NCBI GenBank assembly: GCA_947474715.1 | Contig: CANJJT010000004.1 | Span: forward strand, 52,894-116,893 | DNA length: 64,000 bases | Direction: 5' to 3' | Source: CAIYPG01 sp903864555 | Lineage (GTDB): Bacteria; Pseudomonadota; Gammaproteobacteria; Burkholderiales; SG8-39 | Shown here: piece after piece, positions 42,800 through 51,068 of the stretch | Numbering within the stretch: the stretch's first letter is position 1 | Layout: each line of letters opens with the position of its first letter | The notes under the pieces: model-generated | Databases searched by the model: none | The model's input: the letters and a program-made list of their open reading frames with translations, nothing else | What the model was told of the DNA's origin: nothing | Position numbers and translations under genes: made by a program

Positions 42800-44173
42800 A
42801 TGCAGGACGCAACACGCAGCAATCGTCCACGTCTCCCAGGCGCGCCTGCGCCATGGGTGCTGGCATGCCTCTATGGCCTGATCGCACTGGCGCCCCTGGC
42901 GCTGGCAGCCGCCACGGGAGCGCGCCAGCGCAGCGTGGCCGGTGAATTCGCTGTCGGCATGGGGCTGGTGGCGCTGGCCATGCTGCTCATGCAGTTCATC
43001 TCCTCCGGGCGTTATGAGCGCGTGTCCGGGCGTGCCGGCATGGACCGCACGCTGCGCTTCCACCAGCTCACCGCTTACGGGCTGTTGCTGTTCTGCCTGT
43101 TGCATCCGCTGCTGTTCGGGCTGCATGCAGCGCTGGCCGACTGGGCAAGCCTGGGAGAATGGCCGGAACGACTGGGTTTCATGCTGGCCGCACCTCATCT
43201 GCGCTCGGGCGTGATTGCCCTGGTGCTGCTGGTGCTCCTGGTGCCGCTGGGTGTGCTGCGATCCAGGCTACCCATGCCGTATGAACTCTGGCGCAGCTTG
43301 CATGTACTGCTGGCAGTGGGCGCTGTATCGGCCGGCCTGCACCATGCCCTGGCCGTCGGCGCTTACAGCCAGTCGCCAATGCTGGCAGGCTTCTGGATCG
43401 TGCTGGGGGTGATCGCCATAGGCTCGCTCGCCTATGCCTGGCTGGTGCGGCCGCTGCTGCTGGCCCGTGCGCCCTACCGTGTCCTGGCCAACCAGCGCCT
43501 GGGGCCGGAAGTGTGCGAACTGCAACTGGCGCCGGTCCGCGGGCGTGCCATCCATTACCAGGCTGGCCAGTTTGTCTGGGTGAGTTTCGGTCAATGGGCG
43601 GTCACCGTGCTCGACCATCCCTATTCGCTGGCCTCCAGCCCGCTGGAGGGCGATGTGCTGAAGCTGATGATCAAGGCGCGCGGTGATTTTTCCGCCAGGG
43701 CGGGAGACATTCCTGTGGGCAGTCTGGCCCATGTCGACGGGCCACACGGCAGCTTCGTGCTGGCAGGGCGGAGGGGCGGCACCGTGGCCCTGTTCGCAGG
43801 CGGCATCGGCATTGCGCCCATCCTCGGCATCCTGCGTGATCTGGAACTGTCGGGCGACCGACGGCCCGTGCGTCTGGTCTATGGCGCGCGCAATGCGTCA
43901 CGGCTGGTCGGGCGTGAGCACATCGAGGCCGCCGGCAAGCGTCTCGACCTGCGCGTGGACTACCTGCTCGAAGAGGCCGATGCCGATTGGCAGGGGGGCA
44001 GGGGCGCTCTGTCCGCCGAAGTGTTTGCGCGCACCCTGGCGGGCTGGGATGCGCGGCATTGTCTGTGCATGCTCTGCGGACCCACCGGCATGATGCTGGC
44101 TGGGGAGCGCGATCTGAGGGCACTGGGCGTGCCCTCAGCCAACATTGTCTATGAACGCTTCGACTATGACTGA
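42800..44173 (+). CDS. Ferric reductase-like transmembrane flavocytochrome with ferredoxin-NADP reductase domain
   Basis: 457 residues. Six to seven helices occupy residues 15-210, with His residues suited to b-haem binding (LRFHQLTAYGLLLFCLLHPLL; LWRSLHVLL; GLHHALAVG). A C-terminal FNR-like reductase domain follows: HPYSLASSP binds FAD, FAGGIGIAPILGILRDL binds NAD(P), and MLCGPTGMM lies near the end. Such proteins move electrons from NAD(P)H across the membrane to ferric iron or another acceptor. The acceptor is unknown. An FNR box lies upstream, and a small membrane gene overlaps its 3' end. Confidence 0.88.
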   Translation: MQDATRSNRPRLPGAPAPWVLACLYGLIALAPLALAAATGARQRSVAGEFAVGMGLVALAMLLMQFISSGRYERVSGRAGMDRTLRFHQLTAYGLLLFCLLHPLLFGLHAALADWASLGEWPERLGFMLAAPHLRSGVIALVLLVLLVPLGVLRSRLPMPYELWRSLHVLLAVGAVSAGLHHALAVGAYSQSPMLAGFWIVLGVIAIGSLAYAWLVRPLLLARAPYRVLANQRLGPEVCELQLAPVRGRAIHYQAGQFVWVSFGQWAVTVLDHPYSLASSPLEGDVLKLMIKARGDFSARAGDIPVGSLAHVDGPHGSFVLAGRRGGTVALFAGGIGIAPILGILRDLELSGDRRPVRLVYGARNASRLVGREHIEAAGKRLDLRVDYLLEEADADWQGGRGALSAEVFARTLAGWDARHCLCMLCGPTGMMLAGERDLRALGVPSANIVYERFDYD

Positions 44174-44288
44174 GCCTGCGCGCAAGCTCGGGTGCGGCGG
44201 CATCACGCAGGCCGCAGCGCTGCTGGCAGCGGTGCTCGCGGTGCATGCCCTGCTGCTGATCGCCTTGCTGGCTTTCGCGCTGCGCTGA
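44166..44288 (+). CDS. Putative 40-residue single-helix membrane peptide
   Basis: MTEPARKLGCGG is followed by one long hydrophobic helix (AAALLAAVLAVHALLLIALL) and a short Arg end. The ATG overlaps the last 8 bases of the flavocytochrome gene, the arrangement of a coupled small subunit. No family is recognised. It could be an accessory subunit of the flavocytochrome, or a chance open frame in GC-rich DNA. Confidence 0.42.
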   Translation: MTEPARKLGCGGITQAAALLAAVLAVHALLLIALLAFALR

Positions 44289-44305
44289 CTGAATCCAGCC
44301 GCGCT

Positions 44306-44572
44306 TCAGTTGCCGGCCTGCTTGAGCAGCCAGGCCACCAGTGCCGCACGGTCTTCCCTGGGCGGGGGGTAATGCCGCTCGAGATAGCGCAGCAATTCCG
44401 CTTCGCGCGTGGCGGCAGCATCCTTGCGGATTTCGGCCGTGAGTTTTGGCACCGTGTGGCAACTGGCGCAGCGGCGCGCGAACACCCGCTGGCCGTCGGC
44501 CGGTTCGGCTGCCAGTGCGACGGGCGCTGCGGCATGCAGCAGGATGGCGGTCCATGCCAGGGCGGGTTTCAT
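44306..44572 (-). CDS. Small periplasmic monohaem cytochrome c
   Basis: 88 residues. A signal peptide (MKPALAWTAILLHAAAPVALA) is followed by one haem site, CASCHTVPKL. No axial Met is obvious after it (the remaining sequence is YLERHYPPPREDRAALVAWL), so the sixth ligand may be His or absent. GGAAAGG precedes the ATG. It is divergent from the coiled-coil protein gene across an FNR-type palindrome and close to the flavocytochrome, so it may act in the same low-oxygen electron path. Confidence 0.85.
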   Translation of the reverse strand: MKPALAWTAILLHAAAPVALAAEPADGQRVFARRCASCHTVPKLTAEIRKDAAATREAELLRYLERHYPPPREDRAALVAWLLKQAGN

Positions 44573-44629
44573 CGGGCATCCTTTCCACGTTTCATGGTCG
44601 AAGCCTGCATCGGCGGGGCATGCGCTGTC

Positions 44630-44643
44630 TTGACCGTGGTCAA
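44630..44643. promoter_or_regulatory. FNR/ANR-type palindrome between the cytochrome c and the coiled-coil gene
   Basis: TTGACCGTGGTCAA is symmetric, with one change per half from consensus. It lies 58 bases before the cytochrome start (leftward) and 69 bases before the other gene (rightward). Confidence 0.7.
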
Positions 44644-44711
44644 GCCCGGGGCCGCCAGCTTCATTACAGTACTGCATTGAGCCACGGCAAGACAAGAAGA
44701 AGGAGGACGCC

Positions 44712-45125
44712 ATGAGCATCAGCCCGAGCAAATTAGCCGGACCGCAGAACCTGTCTTTGCCGAGGCTTTTCATCATCACCTGCCTGTTCATGCTGCCCGT
44801 GTTGCCTGTGTCGCCCATTGGCCCCGGCCTGCAAGCCCAGACGCGCAGCGACAGCCTGGATGTCGATGTGCGCCTGCGGGAACGCTCACGCGCGCTGGAG
44901 GCGGCCGATGCCGATCTGCGTTCGGCACGCCTGGCGCTGGAGGAGGCACGGCGCGGCGAGTTGGCCGGCGAGGAGCCGCTGCCGGGTGAGCGCAGCGGCA
45001 ACGTCGGCGGCAGGAGTCGCCTCAACGAGGCCTACTTCACGCGGCAGGCCAGCCTGAAGCAGGCCGTGGCGCAGGCCGAGCAGCAACTGGAGCGTGCCCA
45101 GACCCGCTTCAACGAGTTGCGCTGA
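44712..45125 (+). CDS. Exported coiled-coil protein of unknown function
   Basis: 137 residues. AAGAAGGAGGA precedes the ATG. An N-terminal hydrophobic signal (LFIITCLFMLPVLPVSPIG) ending near LQAQ is followed by two Arg/Glu/Ala-rich helices (DVRLRERSRALEAADADLRS and QASLKQAVAQAEQQLERAQT) joined by a Gly-rich turn, likely a helical hairpin. It resembles the coiled-coil DUF4398-type periplasmic proteins, but I cannot assign a family. It is divergent from the cytochrome c across an FNR-type palindrome. Confidence 0.7.
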   Translation: MSISPSKLAGPQNLSLPRLFIITCLFMLPVLPVSPIGPGLQAQTRSDSLDVDVRLRERSRALEAADADLRSARLALEEARRGELAGEEPLPGERSGNVGGRSRLNEAYFTRQASLKQAVAQAEQQLERAQTRFNELR

Positions 45126-45205
45126 ATGGCGGCTCAGGTGCTGCGCTTGCCTGGAATTAAACTTGCGGGCCCCGTCGTGCCTCCTATAAAAAGAATGCAT
45201 TGAAC

Positions 45206-46765
45206 ATGAACGAATCAGCCGCGCATCCCTTGTATCCCTCGCATCCCTCGCATCCCTCGCACAATGGCTTGAAGCTGCGCTATCTCGGCGTGGACACCTA
45301 CCAGCATCATGTGCTGTTCGTGCGCAATGACTGCCCGATCTGCGAATCGCAGGGCTTCACCGTCCAGTCTCGCGTCGAAGTGAAGCTGGGCGGACGCCGC
45401 ATCATCGCCACCGTCAATGCGGTGCGTGGCGACCTGCTCGGGCCGGGTGAGGCCGGCCTGTCCGAGGCGGCCTGGTCAGCGCTCGGGGCGCAGGCTGGCC
45501 AGCCCATCGAGCTGTCACTGATGGCTCCGCTGACATCGCTCAGCCACCTGCGCGCCAAGGTCTACGGCCAGCGCCTGGGCGATGCGGCCATGCTGGAGGT
45601 CGTCAAGGACATTGCCGCCGGGCGCTACTCCGACCTGCACCTGTCGGCCTTCGTCACTGCCTGCGCCGGCGACCGCCTCGATGCGGCCGAAACCAGCGCA
45701 CTGACGCGCGCCATGATTGCCGTGGGCCAGCGACTGACCTGGCCGGCCGGGCGTGTCATGGACAAGCATTGCGTGGGCGGGTTGCCGGGCAACCGCACCA
45801 CGCCGCTGGTGGTGGCCATCGTTGCCGCACACGGCCTGTGCATTCCCAAGACCTCCTCGCGCGCCATCACTTCACCGGCCGGCACGGCCGACACCATGGA
45901 AGTGCTCGCACCCGTTGACCTTGGCATCGATGCCATGCGGCGTGTGGTCGAGCAGGAGGGCGGCTGCGTGGTGTGGGGCGGCTCGGCGGGCCTCAGCCCC
46001 GCTGATGATGTGCTGGTGCGCGTTGAGCGGCCGCTGGAGCTCGACAGCGAAGGCCAGCTCATCGCTTCAGTGCTGTCGAAAAAGGCCGCCGCCGGTGCCA
46101 CCCACGTGGTCATCGACATTCCCCTGGGCCCCACGGCGAAGATTCGCTCCCTCGTGGCGGCCGAATCACTGCGCGACCGGCTGGTCACGGTGGGCCACCA
46201 GGTCGGCCTGGAAGTGCGCTGCATCATCACCGACGGCCTGCAGCCGGTGGGCCGTGGCATCGGTCCGGCGCTGGAAGCCTGGGACGTACTGGCCGTGTTG
46301 CGCGGCCAGTCCGATGCGCCGGCTGATCTGCGCGCGCGCGCCGTGACCCTGGCCGGCCTCATCCTGGAACTGTCGCAATCGGTGCCGCACGGCCTGGGTG
46401 GGCAGCAGGCTGAACTGCTGCTGGATGGCGGCCAGGCGTGGAAGAAATTCCAGGCCATCTGCAAGGCCCAGGGCGGCATGCGTGAGCCACCGCGCGCCAC
46501 CTACACCCATCCGGTGCTCAGCCCGCGCGCCGGTGTGGTCGCCCGCGTGGACAACCGGCGGCTGGCACGCACCGCGCGCCTGGCCGGTGCACCGCATGCG
46601 CCGGCTGCCGGCATCGAATACCTGGCGCCACTGGGTTTGCGTGTGGAGCAGGGGCAGCCGCTGTTCGTGCTTCACGCCGAGGCTCCAGGCGTGCTGCGCT
46701 ATGCGCTGGACTTCATCGAGGGACAGCCTGACATCGTCACTGTGGAGGAGAAGGAGACGCCATGA
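45206..46765 (+). CDS. Thymidine/AMP phosphorylase family protein
   Basis: 519 residues. Unlike E. coli DeoA (about 440), it has an extra N-terminal domain of about 90 residues (LKLRYLGVDTYQHHVLFVRNDC), as in archaeal AMP phosphorylase. The phosphorylase core has DLHLSAFVTACAGDRLDAAE, the phosphate loop DKHCVGGLPGNRTTP, KTSSRAITSPAGTADTMEVL, and a C-terminal barrel domain. AMP phosphorylases turn NMP and phosphate into ribose-1,5-bisphosphate and a base; thymidine phosphorolysis is the alternative. It is ATGA-coupled to a PRPP-synthetase paralogue. The N-terminus has an (SHP)n tandem from a 9-base DNA repeat near 45227-45255. Confidence 0.88.
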   Translation: MNESAAHPLYPSHPSHPSHNGLKLRYLGVDTYQHHVLFVRNDCPICESQGFTVQSRVEVKLGGRRIIATVNAVRGDLLGPGEAGLSEAAWSALGAQAGQPIELSLMAPLTSLSHLRAKVYGQRLGDAAMLEVVKDIAAGRYSDLHLSAFVTACAGDRLDAAETSALTRAMIAVGQRLTWPAGRVMDKHCVGGLPGNRTTPLVVAIVAAHGLCIPKTSSRAITSPAGTADTMEVLAPVDLGIDAMRRVVEQEGGCVVWGGSAGLSPADDVLVRVERPLELDSEGQLIASVLSKKAAAGATHVVIDIPLGPTAKIRSLVAAESLRDRLVTVGHQVGLEVRCIITDGLQPVGRGIGPALEAWDVLAVLRGQSDAPADLRARAVTLAGLILELSQSVPHGLGGQQAELLLDGGQAWKKFQAICKAQGGMREPPRATYTHPVLSPRAGVVARVDNRRLARTARLAGAPHAPAAGIEYLAPLGLRVEQGQPLFVLHAEAPGVLRYALDFIEGQPDIVTVEEKETP

Positions 46766-47646
46766 ATCCCATCATCTTTGCCCTGCCTGGAAACGAGAAG
46801 ATCGCCGACACCCTGGCACTGCATCTGCGTGCCGAGCGTGGTGAATTGCAGGTTCGCCGTTTTCCCGATGAGGAAAGCCATGTCCGTTTCGGCGGCGAGC
46901 TTGGCGGTCGCTCGGTGGTGCTGGTCTGTTCGCTGGACCGGCCGGACCAGAAGCTGCTGCAACTGGCCTTTGCCGCCGATGCGGCACGCGACCTGGGCGC
47001 GGTGAGGGTGGGCGTGGTGGCGCCGTATCTCGCCTACATGCGCCAGGACAAGCGCTTCCAGCCCGGCGAGGCCATCACCTCGGACAGTTTTGCGCGTATC
47101 GTCTCCGGCTTCGCCGACTGGCTCCTGTGCGTCGATCCGCACCTGCACCGCCACCTGGCCTTGCGCGAGATCTATGCCATCCCGGCCTGGACTGTGCATG
47201 CCGCCCCCGCCATGGCCAAGTGGATCTCCACCTATGTGCGTTCGCCGGTGATCGTCGGCCCCGACAGTGAGAGCGAGCAATGGGTGTCGGAAGTGGCACG
47301 CATTGCCGTCGCCCCCTATGCCTTGCTGGAGAAGGTGCGCAAGGGCGACACCGCCGTCGAGGTCAGCATGCCGCATCCGGCGCGCTGGCGCGAGCACACC
47401 CCGGTGCTGGTCGATGACATCATCGCCTCGGCAGGCACCATGATCGCCGCGTCGAAATTCCTGCGCGACGCCGGGCTGCCGGCGCCGGTGTGCGTGGGCG
47501 TGCATGCCATCTTCGCCGGGGATGCCTACCAGCGCCTGCGCGAATGCGCGGCAGACGTCATCACCTGCAACACCGTGGTGCATCCCTCCAATGCCATTGA
47601 TGTGGTGCCGCTGATGGCGGAGCTGGTGCGACCGAATCTGCGCTGA
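46762..47646 (+). CDS. Ribose-phosphate pyrophosphokinase paralogue
   Basis: 294 residues, shorter than housekeeping Prs (about 315). PRPP-synthetase landmarks are present but divergent: RRFPDEESHVRF, YLAYMRQDKRFQPGEAITS (the ATP loop), CVDPHLHRHLAL (the metal DxH) and the ribose-5-phosphate loop LVDDIIASAGTMI. The first four bases overlap the stop of the phosphorylase gene, so the two enzymes are made together and probably handle the same phosphorylated ribose. It is likely a specialised paralogue, with the true prs elsewhere (inference). Confidence 0.88.
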   Translation: MNPIIFALPGNEKIADTLALHLRAERGELQVRRFPDEESHVRFGGELGGRSVVLVCSLDRPDQKLLQLAFAADAARDLGAVRVGVVAPYLAYMRQDKRFQPGEAITSDSFARIVSGFADWLLCVDPHLHRHLALREIYAIPAWTVHAAPAMAKWISTYVRSPVIVGPDSESEQWVSEVARIAVAPYALLEKVRKGDTAVEVSMPHPARWREHTPVLVDDIIASAGTMIAASKFLRDAGLPAPVCVGVHAIFAGDAYQRLRECAADVITCNTVVHPSNAIDVVPLMAELVRPNLR

Positions 47647-47669
47647 GCGTTCCAGTGCGATGGGCGGTT

Positions 47670-47984
47670 TACCCCCCCCCCCTTGTCAAAGGTTCTTGGT
47701 CAATTTCCGGGGATGACGAGGCTGCAGACTGGTTTACCCCCTTGTCAAAGGGGGCCGACTCGACGCAGTCGCGCGGGGGGATTTTCCACCGCTGCGCTCG
47801 CAGTGCGCCATGGGCGCCTGATTGATGCATGGGATGCACCTCTGGTGCCTTCCTGCCTGCAAAGCAGCACCACTGCCCGGAATTCAAGGTGAGCGCTTGC
47901 GAAGGCAGGTGGATCGGGCTCTGGCCTGTTGGCCAAAATCCCCCCGCTGGCCTGCGGCCAGTCGGCCCCCTTTGACAAGGGGGC
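47670..47984. repeat. Compound palindromic repeat, copy B (inverted core)
   Basis: 315 bases between the PRPP-synthetase-like gene and the VOC gene. It starts CCCCTTGTCAAAGGTTCTTG, then the inner arm CCCCCTTGTCAAAGGGGGCC, and ends GGCCCCCTTTGACAAGGGGG. The core lies in the opposite direction to A and C: the CTTGCGAAGGCAGGTGGATC unit is on the right arm here but on the left (as CTGCCTTCGCAAGC) in A and C. The left hairpin tip (CGACGCAGTCGCG) also differs. The remainder of the 480-base gap holds only the VOC gene's leader. Confidence 0.85.
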
Positions 47985-48126
47985 TTACACCGCCTTGCCT
48001 GCGGACAAGACCTGCGCCGACGCCCCTCCATGCCTCTGCTATTCTGCGGCCTCCCGCTGCCGAAGGCGATTGCCCGAGGACGCTGCATCGAGCGTCCCGG
48101 GTGCATCTCACACAAAGGAGAGAGAC

Positions 48127-49014
48127 ATGCTCGACAGGGTGGACCGTGTGCAGGTCGCGGTGCGTGATCGGGTCAAGGCGGCGGCAAACTATTGCAGTTT
48201 GCTGGGGGCAGAGATTGCGCGGGAGTCCGTCAGCGCGCATCTCGGGGCGAAGCGCACCGTGCTGGCCGTGGGCGAGAGCGAAATGGAGCTGTGCGAGCCG
48301 CATGGCGAGGGGCGCGTCGCCGAGCATCTGCGCAAACGCGGCGAGGGTCTGATGGGCGCGGGCTTTGCCACCGCCGATCCGCAGGCGCTGAAGCGGCGCA
48401 TCCAGTCCCTGGGCTATGCGCCGATGGCGGAAGGCGATCAGTTCTACCTCGAGCCCGAGTCGCACTTCGGCATGCGCTTTGTCATCTCGAAAACCGTGCC
48501 GCGCCTGCGCACCGGCCCGGTCAGCTATCTCTACGAAGTCACCAACACGCTTGCGAGCGACTGGCGCCTGGCCGCCTCGCAGTACAGCGCCCTGTTCGGG
48601 CTGGATCCCACCGGCTTCTCGCCCATTCACAGCGAGCGCTTCAAGTACGACGGCACGCTTACGCTATTCCATCCGCCGGGCCGTCTGGACCGTATCGAGC
48701 TGTCCCAGGTGAATACCAGTGAGAGCGCCATGGGCCGCTGGGCGCAGAAGTGGGGCGATTCCATGTACATGTGCTACGTCGAGGCGCATGATTTTGGCGG
48801 CGTGGTGGCGCGCCTCATGGAAGCGGGTGCGCGCTGGGCGCCACGCGGCGGCAACAAGGCCACCGAGAAGGACGGCCTGTGGGTGCATCCGAGTGGGCTG
48901 AACGGGCTGCTGCTCGGCGTGTCTCGCACCACCCTGGCCTGGCACTGGTCCGGCAAGCCGGAACAGGTGATCGGCGAGGCGGCGCCGGTGGATCCGAATC
49001 CGCGCTCGTCCTAG
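48127..49014 (+). CDS. VOC superfamily (glyoxalase/dioxygenase fold) protein
   Basis: 295 residues from the ATG after AAAGGAGAGAGAC; longer frames run back into the repeat. It has two vicinal-oxygen-chelate halves: DRVQVAVRDRVKAAANYCSL with MELCEPHGEGRVAEHL at residues 1-130, and SYLYEVTNTLASDWRLAASQY through FGGVVARLMEAGARW at residues 140-280. The second half looks like a glyoxalase-type domain. Metal ligands cannot be assigned with confidence. The function is unknown. It stands alone between repeat B and the photolyase. Confidence 0.82.
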   Translation: MLDRVDRVQVAVRDRVKAAANYCSLLGAEIARESVSAHLGAKRTVLAVGESEMELCEPHGEGRVAEHLRKRGEGLMGAGFATADPQALKRRIQSLGYAPMAEGDQFYLEPESHFGMRFVISKTVPRLRTGPVSYLYEVTNTLASDWRLAASQYSALFGLDPTGFSPIHSERFKYDGTLTLFHPPGRLDRIELSQVNTSESAMGRWAQKWGDSMYMCYVEAHDFGGVVARLMEAGARWAPRGGNKATEKDGLWVHPSGLNGLLLGVSRTTLAWHWSGKPEQVIGEAAPVDPNPRSS

Positions 49015-49078
49015 GTGCATCCTGCTGCTTCGGAGCAAACGCCAGTTGAGTCGCCGGCCGATCGGGCCGGGCGCGGGT

Positions 49079-50635
49079 TCAAGCCACTGACGCCCGCCAT
49101 TGCGCCGCCTCGCTCGCGATGGTGGCGCGCTCCGCTTCACTCAGCCGGTTGAGGTTGCGCACCTGCATCACCGTGCGCGGATTGGCGGCCAGTCGCGTTT
49201 CATGGCGCATCAGGAAATCGCGGTAGAGCAGGTTGTACGGGCAGGCCCGCGGGCCGCTTCGCACCGCCGGGTCGTAAGGGCATTGCCGGCAGTAGGCGCC
49301 GGCGCTCATGCGCTGGATGTACTGGCCGCTGGCGATGTAGGGCTTGCTGGCCATCAGCCCGCCGTCGGCGGCCTGGCTCATGCCCAGCACATTGGGCATC
49401 TCCACCCATTCCACCGCATCCACATACACCGCAAGGAACCAGGCATGCACCTGTTGCGGCTGCACGCCATGCAGCAGCGCATACAGGCCGATCACCATCA
49501 GCCGCTGGATGTGGTGTGCATAGCCCAGGCGCAGCGTCTGCTGCAGGGCATCGGCGAGGCAGGGGAGGTGGGTATCGCCGGTCCAGAAGAAGCCGGGCAG
49601 GTCGGCCTCCGCCTGCAGTGCATTGCCCTGCGCATAGCGGGGCATCTGCGTCCAGTAGATGCCGCGCACGTACTCACGCCAGCCGAGGATCTGGCGGATG
49701 AAGCCTTCGGCGCTGGCGAGCGGCACGGCGCCTGAGCGCCAGGCGGCCTCGGCGGCATCCACCACCTCACGTGGATCAAGCAGCTTCAGGTTGAGCGCGG
49801 CCGACAGCTGTGCATGCCACAGCCCCGGCTCGCCCGGCCACAGCGCATCCTGCCAGCGACCGAACTGCGGCAGGCGCTCGAGCACGAACACCGCGAGCGC
49901 TGCCTGCGCATCCTTGCGCGTGACCGGCCAGGCAAATGCCTCTAGGCTGCCCGGGTGTCTGGCAAATCGCCGGCGCACCAGCGCAATCACCTCGCGGGTG
50001 ATGGCGTCCGGGGCGAAGCGCGGCGCCTGTGGCACGGCGCCAGGCCCCTCAGGTGGAAAGGCCGAACGGTTATCGGCGTCGAAATTCCACTGCCCGCCAG
50101 CCGGCTGGTTGCCTTCCATCAGCACGCCGTGGCGGCGGCGCAGCTCGCGGTAGAAATACTCCAGCCGCAACTGCTTGCGGCCGCGCGCATGCTCGGCGAA
50201 GTCACGCACGCTGGAGTAGAAATGGCGATCGGTGCACAGGGTGAGCGGCACGCTGGCCGCTGCCGCGGCCTGGCGCAGCGCCTGCAGCACGCGCCAGTCC
50301 CCCGGTGCGGTGAGCCGCAGCCCTGCGGGGCGCAGGCGCAGCAGGGCGAGGGTGAGTTCCGCGGCAAGGGTGCCGCTGTTGTCCGCATCCTCCAGTGCGG
50401 TGTAGTGCACCGTCCAGCCCGCAGCGCGACGTTCCGCCGCGAAATGGCGCATGGCTGCGAGGAACAGCGCGATGCGCGGCTGGCTCGACCATACATGCGT
50501 TGACTCCTCCGCCACCTCGGCCATCCAGATGGCGTCGTGGGCGGGGTCGCAGTCATCGAAGGCCGCGGCACCGGCATCGAGCTGATCGCCCAGCACCAGT
50601 ACCAGGTGGCGCAATGGCGCCGCTTCAGCGGCCAT
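49079..50635 (-). CDS. Iron-sulfur bacterial cryptochrome/photolyase (PhrB-like)
   Basis: 518 residues from the ATG (a GTG lies one codon earlier). It matches the FeS-BCP or prokaryotic (6-4) photolyase family: HLVLVLGDQLD at the start, an alpha/beta domain (residues 10-140), then a FAD-binding helical domain with GWREYVRGIYW and PNVLGMSQAADGGLMASKPY. Four candidate cluster cysteines fit the family spacing: one in THLPCLADAL, then C-x2-C in AYCRQCPYD and one 13 residues later in RACPYNLLY. It repairs UV lesions with light or senses light. A DUF2256 gene overlaps its start. Confidence 0.92.
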   Translation of the reverse strand: MAAEAAPLRHLVLVLGDQLDAGAAAFDDCDPAHDAIWMAEVAEESTHVWSSQPRIALFLAAMRHFAAERRAAGWTVHYTALEDADNSGTLAAELTLALLRLRPAGLRLTAPGDWRVLQALRQAAAAASVPLTLCTDRHFYSSVRDFAEHARGRKQLRLEYFYRELRRRHGVLMEGNQPAGGQWNFDADNRSAFPPEGPGAVPQAPRFAPDAITREVIALVRRRFARHPGSLEAFAWPVTRKDAQAALAVFVLERLPQFGRWQDALWPGEPGLWHAQLSAALNLKLLDPREVVDAAEAAWRSGAVPLASAEGFIRQILGWREYVRGIYWTQMPRYAQGNALQAEADLPGFFWTGDTHLPCLADALQQTLRLGYAHHIQRLMVIGLYALLHGVQPQQVHAWFLAVYVDAVEWVEMPNVLGMSQAADGGLMASKPYIASGQYIQRMSAGAYCRQCPYDPAVRSGPRACPYNLLYRDFLMRHETRLAANPRTVMQVRNLNRLSEAERATIASEAAQWRASVA

Positions 50636-50837
50636 CACGAGTGTCCGGCAGCGCTGCTGCAGCCGCCTTGCGGCGCCGGCAGGCCTCGGAGCAATAGCGT
50701 ACCGCCTCCCAGTTGCGGGCCCAGGCGCGCCGCCAGTTCATCGGGCGAGCGCATGCCGCGCAGGGCTTGCTCGGCAAGGCGGATTTGTTGCCACGGTGTC
50801 CGCCGTTTCGTGATGGGTCAGCTTTGCTGCGCTGCAT
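50625..50837 (-). CDS. DUF2256 family small Cys-rich protein
   Basis: 70 residues. The DUF2256 core reads KPCAACARPMNWRRAWARNW then VRYCSEACRRRK: a C-x2-C plus C-x3-C that could bind zinc. Its 3' end overlaps the first codons of the photolyase gene, so they are coupled. DUF2256 proteins are often linked to cryptochrome/photolyase genes, but their role is unknown. Confidence 0.85.
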   Translation of the reverse strand: MQRSKADPSRNGGHRGNKSALPSKPCAACARPMNWRRAWARNWEAVRYCSEACRRRKAAAAALPDTRDGR

Positions 50838-51068
50838 GTCGTGATGCCCTCTCCTGGTTGGCCGCCAGACGGCGGCTGGTCAGGCAGACATGTTGCGCAT
50901 GCGGGGGGCGCATCGCAAGGCCTGTCCCGGAGATGTCGCGGGGAAAATCCCTTGGCATGGCCGCTGGCTCATCAGGCAGGTGCCGTCAGCTGGCCAGCAG
51001 TCCCTTGCCTGTCTGCGATCCGGTGGAGCACTTCGTCGATGGCAGCGGCCTGTGGCGGCCGGTCGGCC

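Noticed and set aside
50838..51068. Small gene in the gap between DUF2256 and the LLM gene
   Set aside because: Open frames here only extend shadows of flanking genes, with low-complexity composition and no ribosome site.
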